Source of the DNA: Micrococcus sp. 2A | Lineage (GTDB): Bacteria > Actinomycetota > Actinomycetes > Actinomycetales > Micrococcaceae | NCBI RefSeq assembly: GCF_039519235.1 | Contig: NZ_CP154351.1 | Span: forward strand, 1,054,001-1,118,000 | Direction: 5' to 3' | DNA: 64,000 nt | Shown here: piece by piece, positions 57,752 through 64,000 of the stretch | How the letters are laid out: each line of letters starts with the position of its first letter | Numbering within the stretch: position 1 is the stretch's first letter | Notes under the pieces: model-generated | The model's database searches: none | What the model saw: the letters and a program-made list of their open reading frames with translations, nothing else | Told to the model about the DNA's origin: nothing | Program-made: the position numbers and the translations under genes

Positions 57752-58945
57752 CTACCGCGCCGCCACGGCCGCTCCAGGCCGTCGCGCGGTGAGGCTTGCT
57801 GCCAGGGCCAGGCCGAGCAGCACGACGAGACCGGCCGGCGCGACGGCGCCGATCACCGGGTTGATCCATCCGGGGCCGAACATCCCGGCCAGGTGCTTGG
57901 GGGTCAGGGCCAGGGCGCCGACCGTCAGGACCGCCAGCACGATGGCCGGGATCCGCAGGGCCCGGACGCGCCACGTGAGGGCCAGCACGGCGTAGACGAT
58001 CACGGGCCACCACACGAAGTGATGGACCCAGCTGATGGGCGAGATGAGCAGCGGCACCGTGCTGCTCAGGCCGAGCAGGAGGACGCGGTCCTCGTGCCGG
58101 TTCATCCGGAGCAGGACGGCCACGAGGCCGATCACCACGGCGACGCCGAGCAGCCACGGGAGCGTCTCGTGCTCCGTGAATCGGGCGAGCATCCCGCGCA
58201 CGGACGCGTTGTCGATGTAGTCGATCCCGCCCACGCGGGAGGGGTCCCGCAGCACCGAGGTCCAGAACCGCCAGGTGGGCTCCGGGGCCGCGAGGAATCC
58301 GATGGCCTGCGTGGCCAGGAAGGCGCCTCCGGCCAGCAGGATGGTGCGGAACCGGCCCAGCATGAGGGGCAGCAGGAGGAGGGCCAGCGGGGTCAGCTTG
58401 ATGCCGGCGGTCACGCCCACGGCGACGGCGAACCACGCCCACGGATGACGGCGCGAGGCGAGCGCGAGGTAGACCGAGGCCATGAGCACCACGTTGATCT
58501 GGCCATAGGTGAGCGTCTCACGGCCGGGCATGGCGAGGAGCGCCACGACGGTGAGCACCCAGGCGGGCACCCGCCACCGGGGCAGGGCCGCGCGCAGGCG
58601 TCCGGTCAGGTCGCGGCTGACCAGGTGCATCAGCGCGGCGGTGAGCACCGTCAGCACTCCGAGGGAGACGGGCAGCGGGACCAGGGTCAGCGGGGTGAAC
58701 AGCAGGGCCGCGAAGGTGGGGTACGTGAACGGCAGCCCCGGATCGCCCACCGGGCCCAGGATCGGGGCGTAGAGGTCCGCCTCCGGGTCCAGCAGGGCCA
58801 GGCCGCCCTCGCGGTACACGGCGAGGTCGAGCCCGCTCCCCGGCGTGAGGAGGACGATGAGCAGGGCGGCGGCCACGGGGATCGCCCAGGCCGCGGCACG
58901 GGCGGCCGGGGAGGACGGCGCGGGGGCGGTGTGCCGGTGGGACAC
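57752..58945 (-). CDS. GT87/DUF2029 membrane glycosyltransferase
   Basis: 397-residue polytopic protein (about ten hydrophobic segments) of the DUF2029/GT87 family. The first extracytoplasmic loop reads GSGLDLAVYREGGLALLD, with the expected acidic residue, and LPFTYPTFAALLFTPL follows; WVHHFVWWPVIVYAVLAL lies near the end. In actinobacteria these add mannose or arabinose from polyprenol carriers to envelope glycans. GTG 58945 has AAGGAG about 9 nt upstream. It stands alone, convergent with the damaged gene and downstream of tRNA-Gly. Confidence 0.82.
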   Translation of the reverse strand: MSHRHTAPAPSSPAARAAAWAIPVAAALLIVLLTPGSGLDLAVYREGGLALLDPEADLYAPILGPVGDPGLPFTYPTFAALLFTPLTLVPLPVSLGVLTVLTAALMHLVSRDLTGRLRAALPRWRVPAWVLTVVALLAMPGRETLTYGQINVVLMASVYLALASRRHPWAWFAVAVGVTAGIKLTPLALLLLPLMLGRFRTILLAGGAFLATQAIGFLAAPEPTWRFWTSVLRDPSRVGGIDYIDNASVRGMLARFTEHETLPWLLGVAVVIGLVAVLLRMNRHEDRVLLLGLSSTVPLLISPISWVHHFVWWPVIVYAVLALTWRVRALRIPAIVLAVLTVGALALTPKHLAGMFGPGWINPVIGAVAPAGLVVLLGLALAASLTARRPGAAVAAR

Positions 58946-59051
58946 GATCGGGTGCTCCTTCGCTCGGATCGGCTCACGACCTGGGCGGAGGACGCCGACA
59001 TGAAGAAGTCCCGGTCGCCGCCGTGGAGATGACGGCGGGCCGGGACGGACG

Positions 59052-59122
59052 AGGGGATGACGGGAATCGAACCCGCGTAGCCAGTTTGGAAGACTGGGGC
59101 TCTACCATTGAGCTACATCCCC
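59052..59122 (-). tRNA. tRNA-Gly (anticodon TCC)
   Basis: Acceptor GGGGATG/CATCCCC, anticodon stem CCAGT/ACTGG around CTTCCAA, short D-loop and 71 nt, as usual for tRNA-Gly. Anticodon TCC reads GGA and GGG. CCA is not encoded. A TAGTCT -10-like box is at 59158-59163 on the minus strand. Confidence 0.95.
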
Positions 59123-59176
59123 GGGCCATCCGCGAGGATCGCGGACCAGCGCCAGCCAGACTAGCACGGAGGCGCC

Positions 59177-60094
59177 ATGCCGCTTCGTCCCCCCTCACCC
59201 GGTGCCGCCGCCCGCGGCCTCCGCTCCGTCGTCCCCGTCCGGCGCCGCCTGCCGCTCGCCGGTCGCACCGTGCTCGTCACCGGTGCTGGCTCCGGGATCG
59301 GCCGCCTCATGGCCCTCGGTGCGGCGGAGCGGGGCGCGGCCCGCGTGCTCGTGTGGGATCGGGACGAGGCGGCCGCGCTCGCCGTCGCGCAGGAGGCCAC
59401 GTCCCGGGGCGCCCAGGGCGTCGCCGAGCGGATCGACGTCACGGACGCCCCCGCCGTCGCCGCGGCCGCCGAGCGCGCGGGCGAGGTGGACGTGGCCGTC
59501 CACAACGCGGGCGTCGTGACCGGCGCGCGCCTCGAGGACGCCACGGAGGAGGGGATCCGCCGCACCTTCGAGGTGAACGCGCTGGCTCCCTATTGGCTCA
59601 CCCGCGCGGTGCTCCCCGGGATGCGGGCGCGGGGGCGCGGGGCGATCGTCACGGTGGCCTCGGCCGCCGGGCTCGTGGGCGTCGCCCGGCAGACCGACTA
59701 CTCGGCCTCCAAGCACGCCGCCGTCGGCTTCGCCGAGTCGCTGGGCGCCGAACTCCGCAAGGAGGGCAGCCCCGTCACCTCGCTCGTCGTGTGCCCGTAC
59801 TACGTCAGCACCGGCATGTTCGACGGCGTCCGCACCCGCATCCCCGCGCTCCTGCCGATCCTGCGGCCGGAGGCGGTGGCCGACGCGGTGCTGGACGCGG
59901 TGGAGGCGGGCCGCCGTCGGCTCCTCCTGCCCCGGGCCGTGGGGCTCATCGCCCCCCTGCGCGCCCTGCCCGGCGGCGCCTTCGACGCCGCCATGGACGT
60001 CCTCGGCGTCAATGCCACCATGGACGCGTTCACGGGCCGGTCGACGCCGACGGCTCCGCCCCCGGTTTTCGCCCCGGACCGCGCGGCGCGCTAG
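59177..60094 (+). CDS. short-chain dehydrogenase/reductase
   Basis: Classical SDR, 305 residues, NAD(P)-dependent oxidoreductase. The cofactor motif is TGAGSGIG near residue 35, HNAGVV near 112, and the catalytic Ser/Tyr/Lys set is VTVASAAG...DYSASKHAA near 157-180. The overall shape, with a C-terminal extension and a long N-terminus rich in Arg, resembles RDH10/17-beta-HSD11-like actinobacterial SDRs of lipid or retinoid-type alcohols. GGAGG precedes ATG 59177. The stop codon TAG is also part of a TAGGAT box (60092-60097) that may drive the next tRNA. Confidence 0.86.
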   Translation: MPLRPPSPGAAARGLRSVVPVRRRLPLAGRTVLVTGAGSGIGRLMALGAAERGAARVLVWDRDEAAALAVAQEATSRGAQGVAERIDVTDAPAVAAAAERAGEVDVAVHNAGVVTGARLEDATEEGIRRTFEVNALAPYWLTRAVLPGMRARGRGAIVTVASAAGLVGVARQTDYSASKHAAVGFAESLGAELRKEGSPVTSLVVCPYYVSTGMFDGVRTRIPALLPILRPEAVADAVLDAVEAGRRRLLLPRAVGLIAPLRALPGGAFDAAMDVLGVNATMDAFTGRSTPTAPPPVFAPDRAAR

Positions 60095-60177
60095 GATTCC
60101 ACAGTCTGCCCTGCAGGCAGCGTCTCGGGTGCCCGGCGTGCGATCGCGTGAGCCCGACCGGCGTCATCTCCAGACGA

Positions 60178-60251
60178 CGGGGTGTAGCTCAGCTTGGTAG
60201 AGCGCGCGCTTTGGGAGCGTGAGGCCGCAGGTTCAAATCCTGTCACCCCGA
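60178..60251 (+). tRNA. tRNA-Pro (anticodon TGG)
   Basis: Acceptor CGGGGTG/CACCCCG, anticodon stem CGCGC/GCGTG around TTTGGGA, T-arm GCAGGTTCAAATCCTGT. Anticodon TGG reads CCA and other CCN. CCA is not encoded. Upstream TAGGAT at 60092-60097 is a candidate promoter. It lies 46 nt before tig and may share its transcript. Confidence 0.95.
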
Positions 60252-60297
60252 CACTGTCGTCACATCCATCCGTCATCCAGTGCAACAGGAGCCATCC

Positions 60298-61767
60298 GTG
60301 GTCAAGTCCACCGCAGAGAACCTCAGCCCGACCCGCGTCAAGCTGACCGTCGAGGTGCCGTTCGAGGAGGTGAAGCCCGCGCTGGACAAGGCGTTCAAGG
60401 ACATCGCCCAGCAGGTCCAGATCCCCGGCTTCCGTGCCGGCAAGGTCCCCGCGCGCATGATCGAGCAGCGCTTCGGACTCGAGGCCGTGGTGGACCAGGC
60501 CGTCAACGAGGGCCTGAACACGTGGTTCACGCAGGCCGTCTCGGAGGCCGAGGTCACCCCGATCTCCCGCCCCGAGGTGGACGTGACCGCCTCCCCGGAC
60601 TCCGCGAACCGCGAGGCCCCGGTGGCCTTCACCGCCGAGTTCGACGTGCGCCCCACCATCGAGCTGCCCGACTACAAGGGCCTCAAGGTCACCGTGGAGC
60701 CCGCCGCCGCCTCGGAGGAGGACGAGCAGAGGGCCCTCGACGCCCTGCGAGCCCGCTTCGGCACCCTCAAGGACGTGGACCGTCCCGCGGGCAAGGACGA
60801 CTTCGTCACCGTCTCGCTGACCGCCACCGTGGACGGCGAGCAGGTCGACCAGGCCGAGGGCCTCTCCTACCAGGTGGGCGCCGGCACCATGCTCGACGGC
60901 ATCGACGAGGCCCTCGACGGCCTGTCCGCCGGCGAGGACGCCACCTTCGAGACCACCCTCAACGGCGGCGAGCACGACGGCCGCACCGCCACCGTGAAGG
61001 TGCAGCTCACCGCCGTGAAGGACCGCGAGCTGCCCGAGGCCGACGACGACTTCGCCCAGCTGGCCTCCGAGTTCGACACGATCGAGGAGCTGAAGGCCGA
61101 CCTCAAGAAGAAGGCCGCCGAGGACGCCGTGACCCGTCAGGGCGTCGAGGCGCGCGACAAGGTCCTCGAGGAGCTGGGCAAGCTGGTCGAGGTGCCCGTG
61201 CCGGACGGCGTGATCGCAGAGCAGCTCGAGCAGCACTTCTCCGCGGGCGGCCACGAGTCCGGTGACGACCACGACACCCCGGAGCACCGCGCCGAGCTGG
61301 AGAAGAACACCCGCGAGGCGTTCGCCAACGAGGTCCTCCTCGACGAGGTCGCCGAGGCAGAGTCCGTGACCGTGGACCAGGGCGAGCTGATCGAGTACAT
61401 CATCGCCACGTCCTCCGAGTACGGCATGGACCCGAACCAGTTCGCCATGATGCTCGACCAGGCTGGCCAGATCCCGATGATCATGGGCGAGGTCCGCCGC
61501 CGCAAGGCGCTGGCCGAGGTGCTCAAGCACGCCGAGGTCACCGACACCGAGGGCAACGCCGTGGACCTCACGGCGTTCGTGACCCCGGGCGGCGCCGACG
61601 CCGGGGAGGCCCCGGTGGAGGACGCCCCCGCCGAGGAGCAGCCGGCCGAGAAGCCCGCGAAGAAGGCCCCGGCCAAGAAGGCGGCCGCCAAGAAGGCCGC
61701 GGCGAAGAAGGACGAGGCGAAGAAGGACGAGGCCGCGGCCGAGTCCGAGGAGCCCACCGAGGCCTGA
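60298..61767 (+). CDS. tig: trigger factor (ribosome-associated chaperone)
   Basis: Ribosome-docked chaperone and peptidyl-prolyl isomerase. The product is 489 residues: N-terminal ribosome-binding domain ([19 protein letters not shown], with the FRxGKxP-type docking loop [18 protein letters not shown]), FKBP-type domain near residues 160-245 ([18 protein letters not shown]), helical C-domain, and a lysine/alanine tail ([16 protein letters not shown] then [15 protein letters not shown]). GTG 60298 is chosen because AGGAG is 6 nt upstream; an earlier in-frame GTG at 60280 precedes that site. It ends at an 18-bp terminator and precedes clpP1P2X, a common order. Confidence 0.94.
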   Translation: MVKSTAENLSPTRVKLTVEVPFEEVKPALDKAFKDIAQQVQIPGFRAGKVPARMIEQRFGLEAVVDQAVNEGLNTWFTQAVSEAEVTPISRPEVDVTASPDSANREAPVAFTAEFDVRPTIELPDYKGLKVTVEPAAASEEDEQRALDALRARFGTLKDVDRPAGKDDFVTVSLTATVDGEQVDQAEGLSYQVGAGTMLDGIDEALDGLSAGEDATFETTLNGGEHDGRTATVKVQLTAVKDRELPEADDDFAQLASEFDTIEELKADLKKKAAEDAVTRQGVEARDKVLEELGKLVEVPVPDGVIAEQLEQHFSAGGHESGDDHDTPEHRAELEKNTREAFANEVLLDEVAEAESVTVDQGELIEYIIATSSEYGMDPNQFAMMLDQAGQIPMIMGEVRRRKALAEVLKHAEVTDTEGNAVDLTAFVTPGGADAGEAPVEDAPAEEQPAEKPAKKAPAKKAAAKKAAAKKDEAKKDEAAAESEEPTEA

Positions 61768-61793
61768 TCCTCCTGCGGGCCCGTGCCCGCCGT

Positions 61794-61834
61794 GCACCGG
61801 CGCCCCCGTCCCCTGTGGACGGGGGCGCCGGTGC
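61794..61834 (+). terminator. terminator after tig
   Basis: Perfect 18-bp stem GCACCGGCGCCCCCGTCC (61794-61811) pairing with 61817-61834 around a 5-nt loop, separating tig from the clp operon. Confidence 0.82.
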
Positions 61835-61863
61835 GTCCGCCGCCGGGCGGCGTCGTCGACCTG

Positions 61864-61874
61864 CGCCAACAGCG
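61864..61874 (+). promoter_or_regulatory. putative ClgR operator upstream of clpP1P2
   Basis: CGCCAACAGCG followed by AAAC matches the CGC-N5-GCG core of sites bound by ClgR, the activator of clpP1P2 in corynebacteria and Streptomyces. It lies 133 nt before ATG 62007 and about 40 nt before a GATAGT -10-like box at 61914-61919, the expected place for an activator. Confidence 0.5.
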
Positions 61875-62006
61875 AAACGCCCCCGGCACGTCCTCGCGCG
61901 GCGAGGGCGCCCGGATAGTGTCGACCTCGATCAGGGACCCGTCTCCGCGCCCGAAGCGGCGCACGGACGGGGGCCAGCGAAGCATCTCGACAGGAAGGCA
62001 GCAGTG

Positions 62007-62621
62007 ATGACTGACATCACCCCCCGCATGACCTCGGTGGATCCCGAGCAGCGCGAGGACTACCTCTACAAGCGGCTGCTGCAGGAGCGCATCGTCTGGC
62101 TCGGTTCGGACGTGCGCGACGACAACGCGAACGCGATCTGCTCCCAGCTGCTCCTGCTCTCCGCGGAGGACCCGGAGAAGGACATCTACCTGTACATCAA
62201 CTCGCCGGGCGGCTCCGTCACGGCGGGCATGGCGATCTACGACACCATGCAGTACATCCCGAACGACGTCGTGACCGTGGCCACCGGCCTCGCGGCGTCG
62301 ATGGGCCAGTTCCTGCTCGCATCGGGTGCGAAGGGCAAGCGCTACGCCACCCCTCATGCCCGCATCCTCATGCACCAGCCCTCGGGCGGCATCGGCGGCA
62401 CGGAGTCGGACATCCGCATCCAGGCACAGCTCATCCTGCACATGAAGCGGGTCATGGCCGAGCTCACCGCGGAGCAGACCGGCCAGTCCGTCGAGACCAT
62501 CCTCGAGGACAACGCGCGTGACAAGTGGTTCACCGCCGCGGAGGCCCGGGAGTACGGCTTCATCGACCACATCGCCGAGCGGGCGTCGTCCGTGTCCGGC
62601 GGCGGCGGCGTCCAGGGCTGA
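62007..62621 (+). CDS. clpP1: ATP-dependent Clp protease proteolytic subunit ClpP1
   Basis: Serine protease subunit that forms a mixed ClpP1-ClpP2 barrel fed by ClpX or ClpC. The product is 204 residues with [20 protein letters not shown], catalytic Ser98 in [11 protein letters not shown] and His123 in ILMHQPSGG; the Asp lies near residue 172. ATG 62007 is preferred with AAGG upstream; the GTG one codon earlier is possible. It is co-transcribed with clpP2, 47 nt downstream, probably under ClgR control. Confidence 0.94.
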   Translation: MTDITPRMTSVDPEQREDYLYKRLLQERIVWLGSDVRDDNANAICSQLLLLSAEDPEKDIYLYINSPGGSVTAGMAIYDTMQYIPNDVVTVATGLAASMGQFLLASGAKGKRYATPHARILMHQPSGGIGGTESDIRIQAQLILHMKRVMAELTAEQTGQSVETILEDNARDKWFTAAEAREYGFIDHIAERASSVSGGGGVQG

Positions 62622-62668
62622 CTCCTTCCGCTCCCGGCCCCATCCAGACCCTCTCGAGGAGACCTTCC

Positions 62669-63334
62669 ATGACCCCGTTCCCCGCCGGGCTCCCCACCGG
62701 GACGCCCTCCGCCACCGCTCCCAGCGCCCGCTACATCCTGCCGCAGTTCGAGGAGCGCACTCCCTACGGCTTCAAGCGCCAGGACCCCTACGCCAAGCTC
62801 TTCGAGGACCGCATCGTCTTCCTGGGCTCGCAGGTGGACGACGCGTCGGCCGACGACGTGATGGCGCAGCTGCTCGTCCTCGAGGCGATGGACTCCGAGC
62901 GTGACATCACGCTCTACATCAACTCCCCGGGCGGCTCGTTCACGGCCATGACGGCAATCTACGACACCATGCAGTTCATCCGGCCCGAGGTGCAGACCGT
63001 GTGCCTCGGCCAGGCTGCCTCCGCCGCGGCGGTCCTGCTGGCCGCCGGCGCCCCCGGCAAGCGCCTCGCGCTGCCCAACGCCCGCGTGCTGATCCACCAG
63101 CCGGCGATGCAGGGCGACCAGGGCACGGCCACGGACCTGGAGATCCACGCGCAGGAGATCAACCGCATGCGCGTCTGGATGGAGCAGACCCTGGCCTCGC
63201 TCACCAACCGGACCCCGGAGGAGGTCTCCCGGGACATCGACCGGGACAAGTTCCTCTCGGCCGACCAGGCCCTCGAGTACGGCCTGGTCGACGAGGTGCT
63301 CCCCTCCCGCAAGATCACCCGTCCGTCCGCCTGA
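62669..63334 (+). CDS. clpP2: ATP-dependent Clp protease proteolytic subunit ClpP2
   Basis: Partner of ClpP1, 221 residues. It has an extended N-terminus ([20 protein letters not shown]) likely removed as a propeptide, [20 protein letters not shown], catalytic Ser118 in [11 protein letters not shown] and His143 in [16 protein letters not shown] precedes ATG 62669. Actinobacteria need both subunits for an active protease. A hairpin (63346-63380) separates it from clpX. Confidence 0.94.
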   Translation: MTPFPAGLPTGTPSATAPSARYILPQFEERTPYGFKRQDPYAKLFEDRIVFLGSQVDDASADDVMAQLLVLEAMDSERDITLYINSPGGSFTAMTAIYDTMQFIRPEVQTVCLGQAASAAAVLLAAGAPGKRLALPNARVLIHQPAMQGDQGTATDLEIHAQEINRMRVWMEQTLASLTNRTPEEVSRDIDRDKFLSADQALEYGLVDEVLPSRKITRPSA

Positions 63335-63345
63335 GCCGACCGTCA

Positions 63346-63380
63346 CGAGGGTCCGCCGCCGCATCGCGGGCGGGCCCTCG
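63346..63380 (+). terminator. possible terminator or attenuator between clpP2 and clpX
   Basis: 12-bp stem with one U-G pair: CGAGGGTCCGCC (63346-63357) against GGCGGGCCCTCG (63369-63380). A promoter-like TTAACG-N16-TATCCT (63403-63430) follows, so clpX may have its own transcript. Confidence 0.45.
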
Positions 63381-63402
63381 CGGCGTCCCGGGTGTCCGCC
63401 CC

Positions 63403-63430
63403 TTAACGCGTCCGGGTCCCCGCGTATCCT
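63403..63430 (+). promoter_or_regulatory. putative clpX promoter
   Basis: TTAACG (63403-63408), 16-nt spacer and TATCCT (63425-63430), 75 nt before the clpX start. Confidence 0.4.
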
Positions 63431-63505
63431 GGAGCGAGTCCGACAACGGAGTCGTCCGCCACGGGACACGACGCCGTCCATCCCGCCCATCTCGAGGAGA
63501 CCACC

Positions 63506-64000
63506 ATGGCGCGTATCGGAGAGAGCGCGGATCTGCTGAAGTGCTCGTTCTGCGGCAAGAGCCAGAAGCAGGTCCGCAAGCTCATCGCCGGCCCGGGGGT
63601 CTACATCTGCGACGAGTGCATCGAGCTCTGCAACGAGATCATCGAGGAGGAGCTGGGGGAGGCCGCCGAGTCGGACGAGCTGGTGCTCCCCACGCCGCAG
63701 GAGATCTTCGACCACCTGGAGCAGTTCGTGGTGGGTCAGGAGGCGGCCAAGCGCTCCCTCGCGGTGGCCGTCTACAACCACTACAAGCGCGTGCGCAGCC
63801 CGCAGGACCGCGGGGCGGACCTCGCGGAGCGGCTGTCGGGGCATGACGACCTGGCGGACGTGGAGATCGGCAAGTCCAACATCCTCATGGTCGGGCCCAC
63901 GGGCTCCGGCAAGACCTACCTGGCCCAGACCCTCGCGCGGAAGCTGAACGTGCCCTTCGCCGTCGCGGACGCCACCAGCCTCACCGAGGCCGGCTACGTG
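63506..64000 (+). CDS. clpX: Clp protease ATP-binding subunit ClpX (5-prime part)
   Basis: AAA+ unfoldase that delivers substrates to ClpP1P2. The gene runs off the window after 165 codons. Visible are the N-terminal C4 zinc-binding domain (Cys13, Cys16, Cys35, Cys38 in [11 protein letters not shown] and [10 protein letters not shown]), [18 protein letters not shown], and Walker [10 protein letters not shown] at about residues 129-137. ATG 63506 has CGAGGAGA 6 nt upstream. The remaining domains lie outside the window. Placement after clpP1P2 is standard in actinobacteria. Confidence 0.95.
   Translation, partial: MARIGESADLLKCSFCGKSQKQVRKLIAGPGVYICDECIELCNEIIEEELGEAAESDELVLPTPQEIFDHLEQFVVGQEAAKRSLAVAVYNHYKRVRSPQDRGADLAERLSGHDDLADVEIGKSNILMVGPTGSGKTYLAQTLARKLNVPFAVADATSLTEAGYV

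Noticed and set aside
1..64000. CRISPR array, insertion sequence, prophage or attachment site
   Set aside because: No evenly spaced direct repeats, transposase, integrase of phage type or terminal inverted repeats were seen. XerC lies in its usual housekeeping position, and no tRNA has a duplicated 3-prime end.

Overview
The window is chromosomal DNA from a very high-GC actinobacterium. Gene content and order point to the Micrococcaceae, and most probably a Micrococcus luteus-like organism. The reasons are strong G/C at third codon positions, frequent GTG starts, -10 boxes of TANNNT type (TAGGCT, TAGCCT, TAGAAT), a homodimeric aceE, a FasR-type regulator ahead of fabD, and a set of lipomannan-type polyprenol-dependent mannosyltransferases. 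The species is inferred from recognised gene families only; no database search was possible. There is no prophage, transposon, CRISPR array or rRNA operon. Coding density is about 93 percent.

Layout. 1-9202 (+): the conserved trmD-rplS-lepB-lepB-rnhB-DUF2469-yraN-comM-dprA-xerC block and DUF3145, many genes joined by ATGA or GTGA overlaps. 9280-17127 (-): fatty-acid synthesis (fabD-fabH-acpP-fabF) behind its regulator (fasR) and pyruvate dehydrogenase E1 (aceE). DUF3052 and an AhpE-like peroxiredoxin are divergent from aceE, the arrangement also known from Mycobacterium. 18356-26106: tRNA-Val, a cell-wall NlpC/P60 lipoprotein, an AzlCD amino-acid exporter, a beta-propeller lipoprotein, PPK2 and gnd. 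26179-33094: cysteine synthesis (cysE, cysK), msrA, then nif3-CT398-RNase H, yaaA, two small membrane proteins and RNase P RNA. 33236-37522: gap, def, a decayed stretch with two frameshifted frames, a MhuD-like haem oxygenase, tRNA-His and orn. 37613-43780: three overlapping GT-C mannosyltransferase-type genes, a convergent DUF2079 protein and tRNA-Arg. 43975-51993: an SSB paralogue, ettA, tesB, an OsmC-truncated-haemoglobin fusion and pepN. 52123-55511: an accessory-looking IclR regulator divergent from an alpha/beta hydrolase and a Baeyer-Villiger monooxygenase. 55598-64000: rpiB, nei2, a wrecked secreted-protein gene, a GT87 protein, tRNA-Gly, an SDR, tRNA-Pro, tig, clpP1, clpP2 and the start of clpX.

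How the parts fit: aceE supplies acetyl-CoA to the fab operon, and both flank a regulator whose putative operator appears twice. Tig and ClpP1P2X form a protein-quality module with a ClgR-type site upstream. CysE and CysK make cysteine next to MsrA. IclR, hydrolase and BVMO look like a regulated ketone-to-ester-to-acid catabolic unit.

The most unusual signals are two natural fusions (OsmC with group II truncated haemoglobin; RNase HI with a VOC domain), a recurrent GCCGTCGTCGT tail next to terminator hairpins, several genes whose -10 box sits 6-7 nt before the start codon (leaderless mRNAs), a 24-bp tandem duplication across a stop/start overlap, and coding ends buried in RNA genes (ahpE in tRNA-Val; a 48-codon frame in the rnpB P1 helix).
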